A stretch of DNA of 46,441 nucleotides from Hyphomicrobiales bacterium. GTDB lineage: Bacteria > Pseudomonadota > Alphaproteobacteria > Rhizobiales > Rhizobiaceae. The notes under the pieces are model-generated. The model saw only the letters and a program-made list of their open reading frames with translations. It did not search any database and was not told where the DNA came from. Each line of letters begins with the position of its first letter. The first letter of the stretch is position 1. Positions 1-8,509 of the stretch are shown here, piece after piece. The position numbers were made by a program, and so were the translations under genes. Where the stretch lies: the NCBI GenBank assembly GCA_900471485.1, contig UCEU01000040.1:133550-179990 (forward strand), read 5' to 3'.

Positions 1-42
1 TGTGGGGGAGATGTCCGGCAGGGCAGAGGGGGGTGCCCCACA
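1..42. repeat. Truncated GC-rich intergenic repeat at the left edge
   Basis: The first bases look like the tail of a short purine-rich intergenic element of the kind scattered through Rhizobiaceae genomes. A tgtgggg arm at 1-7 is matched by ccccaca at 36-42, around a G-rich core. It is not the same family as the repeats at 43249 or 45308. Only the part inside the window is visible, so the family assignment is tentative. Confidence 0.4.
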
Positions 43-73
43 TGAAAGCATTCAAGGCCTGGGAGGCTTCGCA

Positions 74-1687
74 ATGAAAGACCGTATCTATCTCTTCGAC
101 ACCACGCTGCGCGACGGACAGCAGACGCCGGGCATCGATTTTTCCGTCGAGGACAAGATCGCCATCGCCACCATGCTTGACGAGTTCGGGCTGGACTATG
201 TTGAGGGCGGCTATCCGGGCGCGAATCCGACGGATACGGCTTTCTTTGACGAAAAGCGCACCCGCAACGCCTCCTTCGTCGCCTTCGGGATGACCAAGCG
301 CGCCGGCGTTTCGGCCTCCAACGATCCGGGGCTCACCGCCCTCCTGCAGGCGAAAAGCGACGCGATCTGTCTTGTCGCCAAGAGCTGGGATTATCACGTC
401 AAGGTGGCGCTCGGCTGTTCCAACGAAGAGAACCTCGAGAGCATCTCCGAGAGCGTCAAGGCCGTGGTCGCGGCCGGCAAGGAGGCGATGGTCGATTGCG
501 AGCATTTCTTCGACGGCTACAAGGCCAATCCTGAGTATGCGCTCGCCTGCGCCAGGGCGGCTTATGAAGCCGGCGCGCGGTGGGTCGTGCTTTGCGACAC
601 CAATGGCGGCACGCAGCCGCCCGAGATCCGTGAGATCGTCGAGGCGGTGATCGCGTCGGGCGTTCCCGGGCACTGTCTTGGCATCCATGCGCACAACGAT
701 ACCGGCCAGGCGGTCGCCAATTCGCTGGCCGCCGTCGAAGCCGGCGTGCGCCAGATCCAGGGCACCCTCAACGGCATCGGCGAGCGCTGCGGCAACGCCA
801 ATCTGGTGACGCTGATCCCGACGCTGGCGCTGAAGGGCACCTATTCCTCGCGCTTCACAACAGCCATCGATCCCGAGCGTCTTCTCAACCTGACGCGGCT
901 GTCGCATGCTTTCGACGAGCTGTTGAACCGCTCGCCGGACCACCAGATGCCCTATGTCGGCGCATCCGCCTTCGCGACCAAGGCCGGTATCCATGCTTCC
1001 GCGCTTCTGAAGGACCCGCGCACCTACGAGCATGTGACGCCCGAGAGCGTCGGCAATTTCCGCAAGGTCATGGTCTCGGACCAGGGCGGCAAGGCGAACT
1101 TCATCAACGCCCTGAAGCGCCGCGGCATCGAGGTGGGCAAGGACGATCCGAAGCTCGACCGGCTGATCTCGCTGGTCAAGGAGCGCGAGGCCTCCGGCTA
1201 TGCCTATGAAGGCGCGGACGCCAGCTTCGAGTTGTTGGCGCGTCGCACGCTCGGCACGATCCCGGAATTCTTCTCTGTCGAGGGCTTCCGAGTGATGGTC
1301 GAACGTCGCTTCGATTCGCACGGCAAGGTGAAGATCGTTTCCGAGGCCGTCGTGAAGCTCGGCATCGACGGTCATACCGTCATGTCGGTGGCGGAAGGCG
1401 ATGGTCCGGTCAACGCGCTCGACCTCGCGCTGCGCAAGGACTTCGGCAAGTATCAGCACGAAATCGACGATCTGGTTCTGGCCGACTTCAAGGTGCGTAT
1501 CCTCAATGGCGGCACGGAAGCCATCACCCGCGTCCTGATCGAATCCACCGACAGCGACGGCGTGCGCTGGTGGACGGTCGGCGTGTCGGAGAACATCATC
1601 GACGCGTCGTTCCAGGCGCTGATGGATTCCGTCATCTACAAGCTGATGAAGAACAGGCAGCTGGCGGGCAAGATCGCCGCCGAATAG
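74..1687 (+). CDS. cimA: (R)-citramalate synthase CimA
   Basis: This 537-residue enzyme condenses acetyl-CoA with pyruvate to (R)-citramalate, the first step of the threonine-independent route to 2-oxobutyrate and isoleucine. It is a cytosolic member of the alpha-isopropylmalate/homocitrate synthase family. The N-terminal TIM barrel opens with DTTLRDG at residues 9-15 and carries the metal-binding HAHND motif at 205-209. The region from about 400 to 520 fits the LeuA-type C-terminal regulatory domain. Length matches CimA (about 530) rather than short homocitrate synthases. The frame is open to the window edge, but ATG 74 has a gggagg ribosome site 7 nt upstream and directly precedes the conserved start, so it is preferred. 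Isopropylmalate synthase is the main alternative, but the motif spacing and length favour CimA. Confidence 0.92.
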   Translation: MKDRIYLFDTTLRDGQQTPGIDFSVEDKIAIATMLDEFGLDYVEGGYPGANPTDTAFFDEKRTRNASFVAFGMTKRAGVSASNDPGLTALLQAKSDAICLVAKSWDYHVKVALGCSNEENLESISESVKAVVAAGKEAMVDCEHFFDGYKANPEYALACARAAYEAGARWVVLCDTNGGTQPPEIREIVEAVIASGVPGHCLGIHAHNDTGQAVANSLAAVEAGVRQIQGTLNGIGERCGNANLVTLIPTLALKGTYSSRFTTAIDPERLLNLTRLSHAFDELLNRSPDHQMPYVGASAFATKAGIHASALLKDPRTYEHVTPESVGNFRKVMVSDQGGKANFINALKRRGIEVGKDDPKLDRLISLVKEREASGYAYEGADASFELLARRTLGTIPEFFSVEGFRVMVERRFDSHGKVKIVSEAVVKLGIDGHTVMSVAEGDGPVNALDLALRKDFGKYQHEIDDLVLADFKVRILNGGTEAITRVLIESTDSDGVRWWTVGVSENIIDASFQALMDSVIYKLMKNRQLAGKIAAE

Positions 1688-1726
1688 CGCGGTCCAACCT
1701 GCTTCAACTGCAGCCTCGCTGAACGT

Positions 1727-1746
1727 CAATTCAACGAAATGAATTG
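1727..1746. other. 7-bp dyad upstream of rarD
   Basis: CAATTCA at 1727-1733 and TGAATTG at 1740-1746 form a perfect inverted repeat around 6 nt in the cimA-rarD gap, 61 nt before the rarD start. No T-run follows, so it is a poor intrinsic terminator. It could be an operator or a chance palindrome. Confidence 0.35.
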
Positions 1747-1806
1747 GCGCATTCATGGCCGTTGGGTTAAGCGGGGTCATAACAAGAACAAAGATGGAAA
1801 CACCCG

Positions 1807-2721
1807 ATGTCCGCCGATGCGAATGTTCCGGTTTTGAAGAACGAAGACAGTCCGCGCGGCTTTGCCTTCGCGTTGACGGCCTATCTGCTGTGGGGCTTCC
1901 TGCCGATCTACATGAAGGCGGTCGCTCACATCTCGCCACCCGAGGTCATCGCGCACCGTATCGTCTGGTCGCTGCCGCTTGCGGGCATCGTGCTCATCGT
2001 GCTGGGACGCACGCAGGATATCCGCGTCGCGCTGCGCTCACCGCGTATGCTCGCAATGGCGGCGCTGACGGCTTCGCTGATCACCGTCAACTGGGGCACC
2101 TATGTCTGGGCGATCGGCGCCGGCCATTCGCTGGACGCCGCGCTCGGCTATTTCATCAATCCGCTGTTCAGCATCTTCCTCGGCGCCGCCGTGTTGAAGG
2201 AGAAACTGCGCCCGGCGCAGATCGCAGCGATCGGGCTCGCCGGCCTCGCGGTCGTGGTGCTTGCGATCGATGGTGGCGGTGTTCCGTGGGTGTCGCTGAC
2301 GCTGACGATCTCGTGGGGTCTCTATGCGCTGTTTCGCAAGACGCTGCCACTCGGTCCGAACCAGGGCTTCTTCCTTGAAGTCCTGATCCTCAGCATCCCG
2401 GCATTCTTCTACATTCTCTATCTCGAGTTCGGCACCGGCGAAGGCCATTTCTACCGGACCGGCTGGCAGGACACCGCGTTGCTGCTCGGCTGCGGCCTCA
2501 TCACCGCCGTTCCGCTGATGATCTATGCCAACGGCGCCAAGCTGCTGAAGCTCTCGACGATCGGCATCATGCAGTACATCGCGCCGACGATGATCTTCCT
2601 GATCGCGGTCTTCCTCTTCAAGGAGCCGCTCGGAACCGCGCGCATGATTGCATTCCCGCTGATCTGGGCGGGCCTGTTTCTCTATAGTTGGTCGATGCTG
2701 CGGGGCAGTCGCGGCCGCTAG
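1807..2721 (+). CDS. rarD: RarD-type EamA family permease
   Basis: This 304-residue integral membrane protein has about ten hydrophobic segments and the two tandem EamA modules of the drug/metabolite transporter superfamily. The N-terminal run (AYLLWGFLPIYMKAV, then a PPEVIAHRI stretch) is the signature of the RarD subgroup, named for chloramphenicol sensitivity. The substrate is not established and cannot be read from sequence. The start at ATG 1807 gives a short cytoplasmic tail before the first helix at about residue 20. The gene follows cimA by 119 nt on the same strand and probably has its own promoter, because a dyad at 1727-1746 lies in the gap. Length is normal for the family. Confidence 0.88.
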   Translation: MSADANVPVLKNEDSPRGFAFALTAYLLWGFLPIYMKAVAHISPPEVIAHRIVWSLPLAGIVLIVLGRTQDIRVALRSPRMLAMAALTASLITVNWGTYVWAIGAGHSLDAALGYFINPLFSIFLGAAVLKEKLRPAQIAAIGLAGLAVVVLAIDGGGVPWVSLTLTISWGLYALFRKTLPLGPNQGFFLEVLILSIPAFFYILYLEFGTGEGHFYRTGWQDTALLLGCGLITAVPLMIYANGAKLLKLSTIGIMQYIAPTMIFLIAVFLFKEPLGTARMIAFPLIWAGLFLYSWSMLRGSRGR

Positions 2722-2777
2722 GGAAATTCCGCTTTTCTTCGAATCGCGGAACAGGCTCCAGTCTTTTTCCCGCCGGC

Positions 2778-3416
2778 TTACATCTTCGAGATCACGGCCT
2801 CTTCGCCGTCGCGATCGGGCGATGCGAGTTCGGCGGCATGCGCCATGATCGCCGGGATGATCTCCGACACGTCGTCGATGACGAGCGGCTGCACGCGGTG
2901 GGCCGTGTGGATGAAGCCCTCTTCCGTCATGTGGCGCATCAGTTCCATCATCGGATCCCAGAAGCCGCCGATGTTTGCGAAGATCATCGGCTTTTCGTGA
3001 CGGCCGAGCTGCGCCCAGGTCATGATCTCGACGATCTCCTCCAGCGTGCCGATACCGCCAGGCAAAGCCACGAAGGCATCCGAGCGCTCGAACATCGCAT
3101 GTTTGCGCGCATGCATGTCAGGCGTTACAATCAGTTCGTTGAGCTGGCCGAGGGAGTGGCGCGTTGCCTCCATGTCGATCAGGAATTCGGGAATGATGCC
3201 GGTCACCTGACCGCCGTTCGAAAGCACGCCGCTCGCAACCGCACCCATGATGCCTTTCGTGCCGCCGCCATAGACGAGGCGCAGGCCGTAATCGGCGATT
3301 TCCTTGCCCAGCGCACGGCCGGCCGCCATGTGGCGAGGATCGCTGCCGGGGCGCGAACCGCAATAGACACAGATGGAGCGAATGGAATGAGATTGATCTG
3401 TCATAGCCGCAAACAA
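2778..3416 (-). CDS. LOG-family protein (TIGR00730), putative cytokinin riboside phosphate phosphoribohydrolase
   Basis: This 212-residue protein has the LOG/TIGR00730 fold. The diagnostic motif PGGIGTLEE is at residues 119-127, and the catalytic Arg-Lys pair is at 104-105 in HARKHAM. Characterised relatives cleave cytokinin nucleoside 5'-monophosphates or AMP to the free base and ribose 5-phosphate. Whether this one makes cytokinin or acts in general nucleotide turnover cannot be told. Two starts are possible: TTG 3416, with ggag 5 nt upstream, and ATG 3404, with the same ggag 17 nt away. The TTG is slightly preferred. The gene is convergent with rarD and divergent from the LysM gene. Confidence 0.86.
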   Translation of the reverse strand: MFAAMTDQSHSIRSICVYCGSRPGSDPRHMAAGRALGKEIADYGLRLVYGGGTKGIMGAVASGVLSNGGQVTGIIPEFLIDMEATRHSLGQLNELIVTPDMHARKHAMFERSDAFVALPGGIGTLEEIVEIMTWAQLGRHEKPMIFANIGGFWDPMMELMRHMTEEGFIHTAHRVQPLVIDDVSEIIPAIMAHAAELASPDRDGEEAVISKM

Positions 3417-3559
3417 CTATTCTCCATGCGTCCAGTCAAGAAAAATGACGGAAAACATTCATCTTAGATTTGTCCGGCTACTTTGACTGCTTGTGCAAAG
3501 CAGCGGGAATCGCTAGCAATTTTAGGAAGTCCGGCAAGATTGCCGCCTGGGGAGACGTG

Positions 3560-5590
3560 ATGATGAGAAAACGTGCCGGCTTGCTGGCCCTTGCAGTGCT
3601 TGTAGTTGCAATTCTGTTGATGGTCTTTTTCGTCATGCCCCGGATCGGCGGAGACGCCGCGAAAGTCAGCGACGCGATCAATCAGGCCGGTAACGAAGTC
3701 AAGAATACCGTCACCGAGTCCGCGAAAACGTCACGCCCCAGCGCGCCCGACGATGCCGACACAACCCAGAAGGTTGGCCGCCTCGCTTCGGACGCTGCCC
3801 AATCGCTCGGTGAACTTAAGGCGCTGTTTGCCGACGGCAAGAGCCCGACGCAGGAAGTTTTCGCCGGCGCCAGGACGAAGGCCACGGCGGCACTGCACGC
3901 GCTCGCCGATTTTGCCATTCCCGAAGGCACAAATCCCGTTACGGTCGCAGCCGCGACGAAGCTGAAGGACGGCGCGAAGAAGGCGCTTGCCATCGTCGAA
4001 GGCCTGCCGGAAACGCTGGCGCAGACCGCCGCCGACACCATCGCCAAGGCCGAGGCAGCCCTCTCCGGCGCGCCCGAGCCCACTGCAGCGGCACCGCAGG
4101 CAGGCGCTTCGACCGACGCGGCGGCGAGCGCCGATGCCGGCCCGAAGCTTCCGACCTTTGACGTTCTGCGCGTCGAGCCCGACGGTTCCACCGTCATTGC
4201 CGGCTCGGCCGAGCCGAACAGCAAGCTCGAAATCCTCGATGGCAACAACGTGCTGATGACGACCAATGTCGATCCGGGCGGCGACTTCGCCGCGGTTCTC
4301 GACAACCCGCTTCCGGCGGGCGACCACCAGCTGGTGCTGCGCACGACAGGCAAGGACGGCAAAACCAATACGTCGGAAGAAGTCGCGACGATCTCCATTC
4401 CGAAGAGCGGCGACGGTTCGCAGCTTCTCGCCATGGTCTCCAAGCCCGGCACGGCAAGCCGCATCATCACGGCGCCTTCGGCCGGCGCACAGGCATCGGC
4501 CAACGGCGCAGCCGGAGCGGCCAGCGACGCCCAACCTGCGGCCCCAACCGCCAGCGCAAACGAAACGGCGAGTGCGCCCGCCAGTGGCGGCACGCAGCCG
4601 GGCGCGACCGCGCCTGCCGACGTCATGGTCAGCGCCGTCGAGATCGAGGACGACAAGATCTTCGTTGCAGGAACCGCCAAGCCTTTGGCGATGGTTCTTG
4701 CCTATGCCGACGACAAGCTGATCGGCAAGGCGGCGGCCGGCCCTGACGGTCACTTCGTGGTCGATGGCGTGATGCCGCTTGCCGTGGGAGACCATAAAAT
4801 TCGCGTCGACGTCGTCGACAAGGATGGCAAGGTTCTGGTTCGCGCCTCGGTGAACTTCAATCGTCCTGAGGGCAACCAGGTGACGGTCGCCGCCCAGGGC
4901 GGAAACGCGAATGCCAGCCCCGCGGCTCCGACCGCCATGGTGCCGCTCGACGAAGGCGCGCTCGGCAAGCTGAAGAACGATGCTGCCAAGGCGTTTGCGC
5001 TGCTTCGCGGCCTCTTTGCCAACGGCAACCTGCCCGGCAACGAACAGCTCGCCGCCGCCCGCTCCGCCAACGAGATCGCACTGCGTTCGATCGCCGAATT
5101 CCGTGCCGCCGCCGATGCGACGACCGAGTTCAAGGAGCGCGCAGCCAAGGCGGCGCAGATGGCCTCGACCGCGCTTTCGACGCTGCAGGCACTGCCGAGG
5201 GATGCGAAGTCCGTCGGCGACGCGATCGGCAAGCTCGACGGCATCATCGCCGAGCTGACGGCACCGGCCGTGGCTCCTGCCGCCCCCGCTGCCCCTTCGG
5301 CAACGAACGAGGTGGCCGCCAGCGATCCCACGCAGCCGACCACCATCGAGCAGGCGCCGCTGACCGAAAGTAAGGAAACGGTGATCATCCGCCGCGGCGA
5401 TACGCTGTGGCAAATCTCGCGCCGCGTCTATGGCCTCGGGGTTCGCTACACGACGATCTATGTCGCCAACGAAGACAAGATCAACAACCCGGACCGCATT
5501 CTGCCTGGCCAAATCTTCGGCTTGCCGAAGGACGTGCTGCCGAATGCGGAAGAACTGCATCGCAAGCGCCTTTCAGGCGAGCACCTCTAA
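3560..5590 (+). CDS. Membrane-anchored LysM protein with duplicated helical and Ig-like modules
   Basis: This 676-residue protein has a short positive N-terminus and one membrane segment at about residues 6-25, so most of it should lie in the periplasm. An Ala-rich helical module spans about 72-173 and a beta-rich Ig/BON-like module about 198-282. A low-complexity Ala/Pro linker follows. A second beta module lies at about 354-436, a second helical module resembling the first at about 468-570, and a C-terminal LysM domain at about 608-655. LysM binds peptidoglycan, so a cell-wall role is inferred. The frame is open upstream, but ggggag lies 5 nt before ATG 3560 and the hydrophobic anchor follows at once. 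ATG 3563 is equally possible. A strong hairpin terminator at 5605-5627 follows the stop. Confidence 0.85.
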   Translation: MMRKRAGLLALAVLVVAILLMVFFVMPRIGGDAAKVSDAINQAGNEVKNTVTESAKTSRPSAPDDADTTQKVGRLASDAAQSLGELKALFADGKSPTQEVFAGARTKATAALHALADFAIPEGTNPVTVAAATKLKDGAKKALAIVEGLPETLAQTAADTIAKAEAALSGAPEPTAAAPQAGASTDAAASADAGPKLPTFDVLRVEPDGSTVIAGSAEPNSKLEILDGNNVLMTTNVDPGGDFAAVLDNPLPAGDHQLVLRTTGKDGKTNTSEEVATISIPKSGDGSQLLAMVSKPGTASRIITAPSAGAQASANGAAGAASDAQPAAPTASANETASAPASGGTQPGATAPADVMVSAVEIEDDKIFVAGTAKPLAMVLAYADDKLIGKAAAGPDGHFVVDGVMPLAVGDHKIRVDVVDKDGKVLVRASVNFNRPEGNQVTVAAQGGNANASPAAPTAMVPLDEGALGKLKNDAAKAFALLRGLFANGNLPGNEQLAAARSANEIALRSIAEFRAAADATTEFKERAAKAAQMASTALSTLQALPRDAKSVGDAIGKLDGIIAELTAPAVAPAAPAAPSATNEVAASDPTQPTTIEQAPLTESKETVIIRRGDTLWQISRRVYGLGVRYTTIYVANEDKINNPDRILPGQIFGLPKDVLPNAEELHRKRLSGEHL

Positions 5591-5604
5591 GCAGAACAAA
5601 CATC

Positions 5605-5632
5605 ACGGCCGGGTAATTCCCGGCCGTTTCCT
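5605..5632 (+). terminator. Intrinsic terminator after the LysM gene
   Basis: A perfect 9-bp stem, acggccggg at 5605-5613 and cccggccgt at 5619-5627, encloses a taatt loop. A T-rich tail (ttcctta) follows, 14 nt after the LysM stop codon. Confidence 0.8.
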
Positions 5633-5774
5633 TATCCTGATACCCCGCATGTTGTAATGGACCTGCCGTTGGCCTATTTGGCGGTAACGGCATCATCCCG
5701 GCCAGGCACACTCCGGTGTCTCCGCCTCCCGTTTGCCGACAGCACATAGCGGCCCATTCCGGCCGGAGAGATCC

Positions 5775-7652
5775 ATGGCAAACGGCAAGACAGTTTCAGA
5801 TTCCAATCTCATGCAGACGCTTTTCAACCTCTGGCCCTACATGTGGCCGACGGGGCGTCCTGACCTGAAGATGCGCGTGGTGTGGGCGACAGTCTACCTG
5901 CTTATTTCCAAGTTCGTGCTGCTGCTCGTTCCGTATTTCTTCAAATGGTCGACCGATGCGCTGAACGGCAAGGCGGATCTCGCCGGCAAAGTACCCGACC
6001 TGCTGGTCGGGGCGGTGGCGCTTGTCATCGCCTACAACGTGACACGTCTGCTGCAGCTGGCGCTGAACCAGCTGCGCGACGCGCTGTTTGCCCGCGTCGG
6101 TCAGCACGCGGTGCGCCAGCTCGCCTACAAGACCTTCGTGCACATGCACGAGTTGTCTCTGCGCTTCCATCTCGAGCGCAAGACGGGCGGCCTTTCGCGC
6201 GTCATCGAGCGCGGCACCAAGGGCATCGAGACGATCGTGCGCTTCACGATCCTCAATTCCGTGCCGACGCTGATCGAGTTCCTCCTGACCGCAGTGATCT
6301 TCTGGTGGGGCTACGGCTTCTCCTATCTCGCCGTCACCGCGTTTACCGTCTGGGCCTACATCTGGTTCACGATCCGCGCCAGCGACTGGCGCATCTCGAT
6401 CCGAAAGACGATGAACGACAGCGATACCGACGCCAACACCAAGGCGATCGATTCGCTTCTCAACTTCGAGACCGTGAAGTATTTCGGCAATGAGAAGATG
6501 GAGGCAGAGCGCTTCGACAAGTCGATGGCGCGCTACGAGGAAGCTGCAACGAGCGTATGGACGTCGCTCGGCTGGCTGAACTTCGGCCAGGGCGTGATCT
6601 TCGGTCTCGGCACCACCGTCATGCTGATCCTCTCCGCACTCGCGGTGCAACGCGGCGAGCAGACGGTCGGCGACTTCGTCTTCGTCAATTCCATGCTGCT
6701 GCAGCTCTCCGTGCCGCTCAACTTCATCGGCTTCGTCTACCGCGAAATTCGTCAGGGACTGACCGATATCGAGCAGATGTTCGATCTCCTCGAGATCCAG
6801 GCCGAGGTCAAGGATGCGCCGGACGCCCGCCCGCTCGATATTCAGCAGGGCGCGATCTCGTTCAAGGATGTGCACTTCTCCTATGATCCCGCGCGGCCGA
6901 TCCTCAAGGGCATCTCGTTCGATGTGCCGGCCGGCAAGACTGTAGCGGTTGTCGGCCCTTCAGGCGCCGGCAAGTCGACGCTGTCGCGCCTGCTCTATCG
7001 CTTCTACGATATCCAGAGCGGCGCGATCACCGTCGACGGCCAGGACGTCCGCGAGATCACGCAGACCAGCCTGCGCTCGGCGATCGGCATGGTTCCACAG
7101 GACACCGTGCTCTTCAACGATACCGTTGCCTACAACATCCGCTACGGCCGACCTGGCGCCAGCGATGCCGAAGTCAAGGCCGCGGCAGGAATCGCGCATA
7201 TCGCGCATTTCATCGAGCTTCTACCAGAGGGTTTCGGCACCAAGGTCGGCGAACGCGGATTGAAGTTGTCTGGCGGCGAGAAGCAGCGCGTAGCGATTGC
7301 CCGTACCGTGCTCAAGGCTCCACCGATCCTCATTCTCGACGAGGCAACCTCGGCGCTCGACACGACGACGGAGCGCGAAATCCAGAGCGCGCTCGACGTC
7401 GTCTCGAAGAACCGCACCACGCTCGTCATCGCCCACCGCCTGTCGACGGTCATCGGCGCCGACGAGATCATCGTGCTGAAGAGCGGCGAGATCGCCGAGC
7501 GCGGTACGCATGCCGAGCTCCTGCAGAAGGACGGCCTGTACGCCTCGATGTGGAGCCGGCAGCGCGAGGCGACGCAGGCCGAAGAGCATCTCAAGCAGGT
7601 ACGCGAGAGCGACGAAATGGGCGTGGTCAACCGGCTTGCTCCGGCAAGCTGA
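5775..7652 (+). CDS. Atm1-type ABC transporter (fused membrane and ATPase domains)
   Basis: This 625-residue half-transporter has an N-terminal six-helix exporter domain (about 30-330) and a C-terminal ATPase. Walker A GPSGAGKST is at 394-402, the signature LSGGEKQ at 498-504, and Walker B LILDEATSALD just after. The conserved NFETVKYFGNE stretch in the membrane domain is typical of the Atm1/HMT1/ABCB7 group. That group exports glutathione-linked or Fe-S-related compounds and aids metal tolerance. It should work as a homodimer in the inner membrane. The start at ATG 5775 has ggag 7 nt upstream; the open frame extends 14 codons further without a better site. The gene precedes psd and pssA on the same strand, but a hairpin at 7664-7676 suggests a separate transcript. 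Confidence 0.9.
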   Translation: MANGKTVSDSNLMQTLFNLWPYMWPTGRPDLKMRVVWATVYLLISKFVLLLVPYFFKWSTDALNGKADLAGKVPDLLVGAVALVIAYNVTRLLQLALNQLRDALFARVGQHAVRQLAYKTFVHMHELSLRFHLERKTGGLSRVIERGTKGIETIVRFTILNSVPTLIEFLLTAVIFWWGYGFSYLAVTAFTVWAYIWFTIRASDWRISIRKTMNDSDTDANTKAIDSLLNFETVKYFGNEKMEAERFDKSMARYEEAATSVWTSLGWLNFGQGVIFGLGTTVMLILSALAVQRGEQTVGDFVFVNSMLLQLSVPLNFIGFVYREIRQGLTDIEQMFDLLEIQAEVKDAPDARPLDIQQGAISFKDVHFSYDPARPILKGISFDVPAGKTVAVVGPSGAGKSTLSRLLYRFYDIQSGAITVDGQDVREITQTSLRSAIGMVPQDTVLFNDTVAYNIRYGRPGASDAEVKAAAGIAHIAHFIELLPEGFGTKVGERGLKLSGGEKQRVAIARTVLKAPPILILDEATSALDTTTEREIQSALDVVSKNRTTLVIAHRLSTVIGADEIIVLKSGEIAERGTHAELLQKDGLYASMWSRQREATQAEEHLKQVRESDEMGVVNRLAPAS

Positions 7653-7663
7653 CCTGAACCAAA

Positions 7664-7686
7664 GGCCGATCCGGCCGTTTTGCTGT
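7664..7686 (+). terminator. Probable terminator after the ABC transporter
   Basis: A short ggccg/cggcc stem (7664-7668 and 7672-7676) with a 3-nt loop is followed by gttttgctgttt. The stem is only 5 bp, so termination may be partial. Confidence 0.45.
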
Positions 7687-7788
7687 TTAGAACCGGGCGA
7701 TATAAGCGCCCGCGGCATCGCCAGCATTGCTCCGGCCAATGTTTCCCTGTAACCAGCGACAACAGAAAACGCGAGGAGAGCGGAATAA

Positions 7789-8487
7789 ATGAGCTTGTTG
7801 AACACGGTTCGCAACACGATCGTTCCGGTGCACAAGGAAGGTTATCCCTTCATCGCGGCGTTCTTCGTCGCATCCCTGATCCTGGGCTGGATCTTCAAGC
7901 CGCTGTTCTGGATCGGTCTCATCCTGACGCTGTGGTGCGCCTACTTTTTCCGTGATCCGGAGCGCATGACGCCGCAGGACGACGATCTCGTGATCTCTCC
8001 CGCCGACGGCAAGGTTTCGTCGGTGCAGATGGTGGTGCCGCCGGCCGAGCTCAATCTCGGCAGCCTGCCGATGCTGCGCATCTCGGTATTCATGAACGTC
8101 TTCAACTGCCATGTGAACCGCGCGCCGATGCGCGGCCGCATCGTCAGCGTCAACTATCGCTCCGGCAGCTTCGTGAATGCCGAGCTCGACAAGGCCAGCG
8201 ACGACAACGAGCGCAACGGCCTCGTCATCGAAACACGCCACGGCCAGATCGGCGTCGTGCAGATCGCCGGCCTCGTGGCCCGCCGCATCCTGTGCTGGGC
8301 AAACGCCAACGAACCGCTGGACGCCGGCGAGCGCTTCGGCCTGATCCGCTTCGGCTCGCGTCTCGACGTGTTCCTGCCTGCCGGCGCCGAGCCGCGCGTC
8401 TCGCTCGGCCAGACGGCGATTGCCGGCGAAACCGTTCTTGCGGAATTCGGCTCGGCCAAGGGCCCGGTGATCAGCCGCCGAAGCTGA
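7789..8487 (+). CDS. psd: Phosphatidylserine decarboxylase proenzyme
   Basis: This 232-residue enzyme decarboxylates phosphatidylserine to phosphatidylethanolamine at the inner membrane. It belongs to the short Psd form (TIGR00164), with two hydrophobic segments near residues 20-55. The self-cleavage site is Gly189-Ser190 in RFGSR; Ser190 should become the pyruvoyl prosthetic group at the head of the alpha chain. The FRDPER and PADGK motifs of the family are present. The ATG start follows a gaggag ribosome site in cgaggagagcgg. pssA begins 22 nt after the stop, so the two consecutive steps of phosphatidylethanolamine synthesis are almost certainly one operon, as in other rhizobia. Confidence 0.95.
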   Translation: MSLLNTVRNTIVPVHKEGYPFIAAFFVASLILGWIFKPLFWIGLILTLWCAYFFRDPERMTPQDDDLVISPADGKVSSVQMVVPPAELNLGSLPMLRISVFMNVFNCHVNRAPMRGRIVSVNYRSGSFVNAELDKASDDNERNGLVIETRHGQIGVVQIAGLVARRILCWANANEPLDAGERFGLIRFGSRLDVFLPAGAEPRVSLGQTAIAGETVLAEFGSAKGPVISRRS

Positions 8488-8509
8488 TCGCAACGATTGG
8501 AGCGCGACG

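Noticed and set aside
3731..5560. 609-codon open frame on the minus strand opposite the LysM gene
   Set aside because: It is the mirror of a GC-rich coding frame; the product is an Arg/Gly-rich mixture without motifs, and the plus-strand protein has clear domains and a ribosome site.
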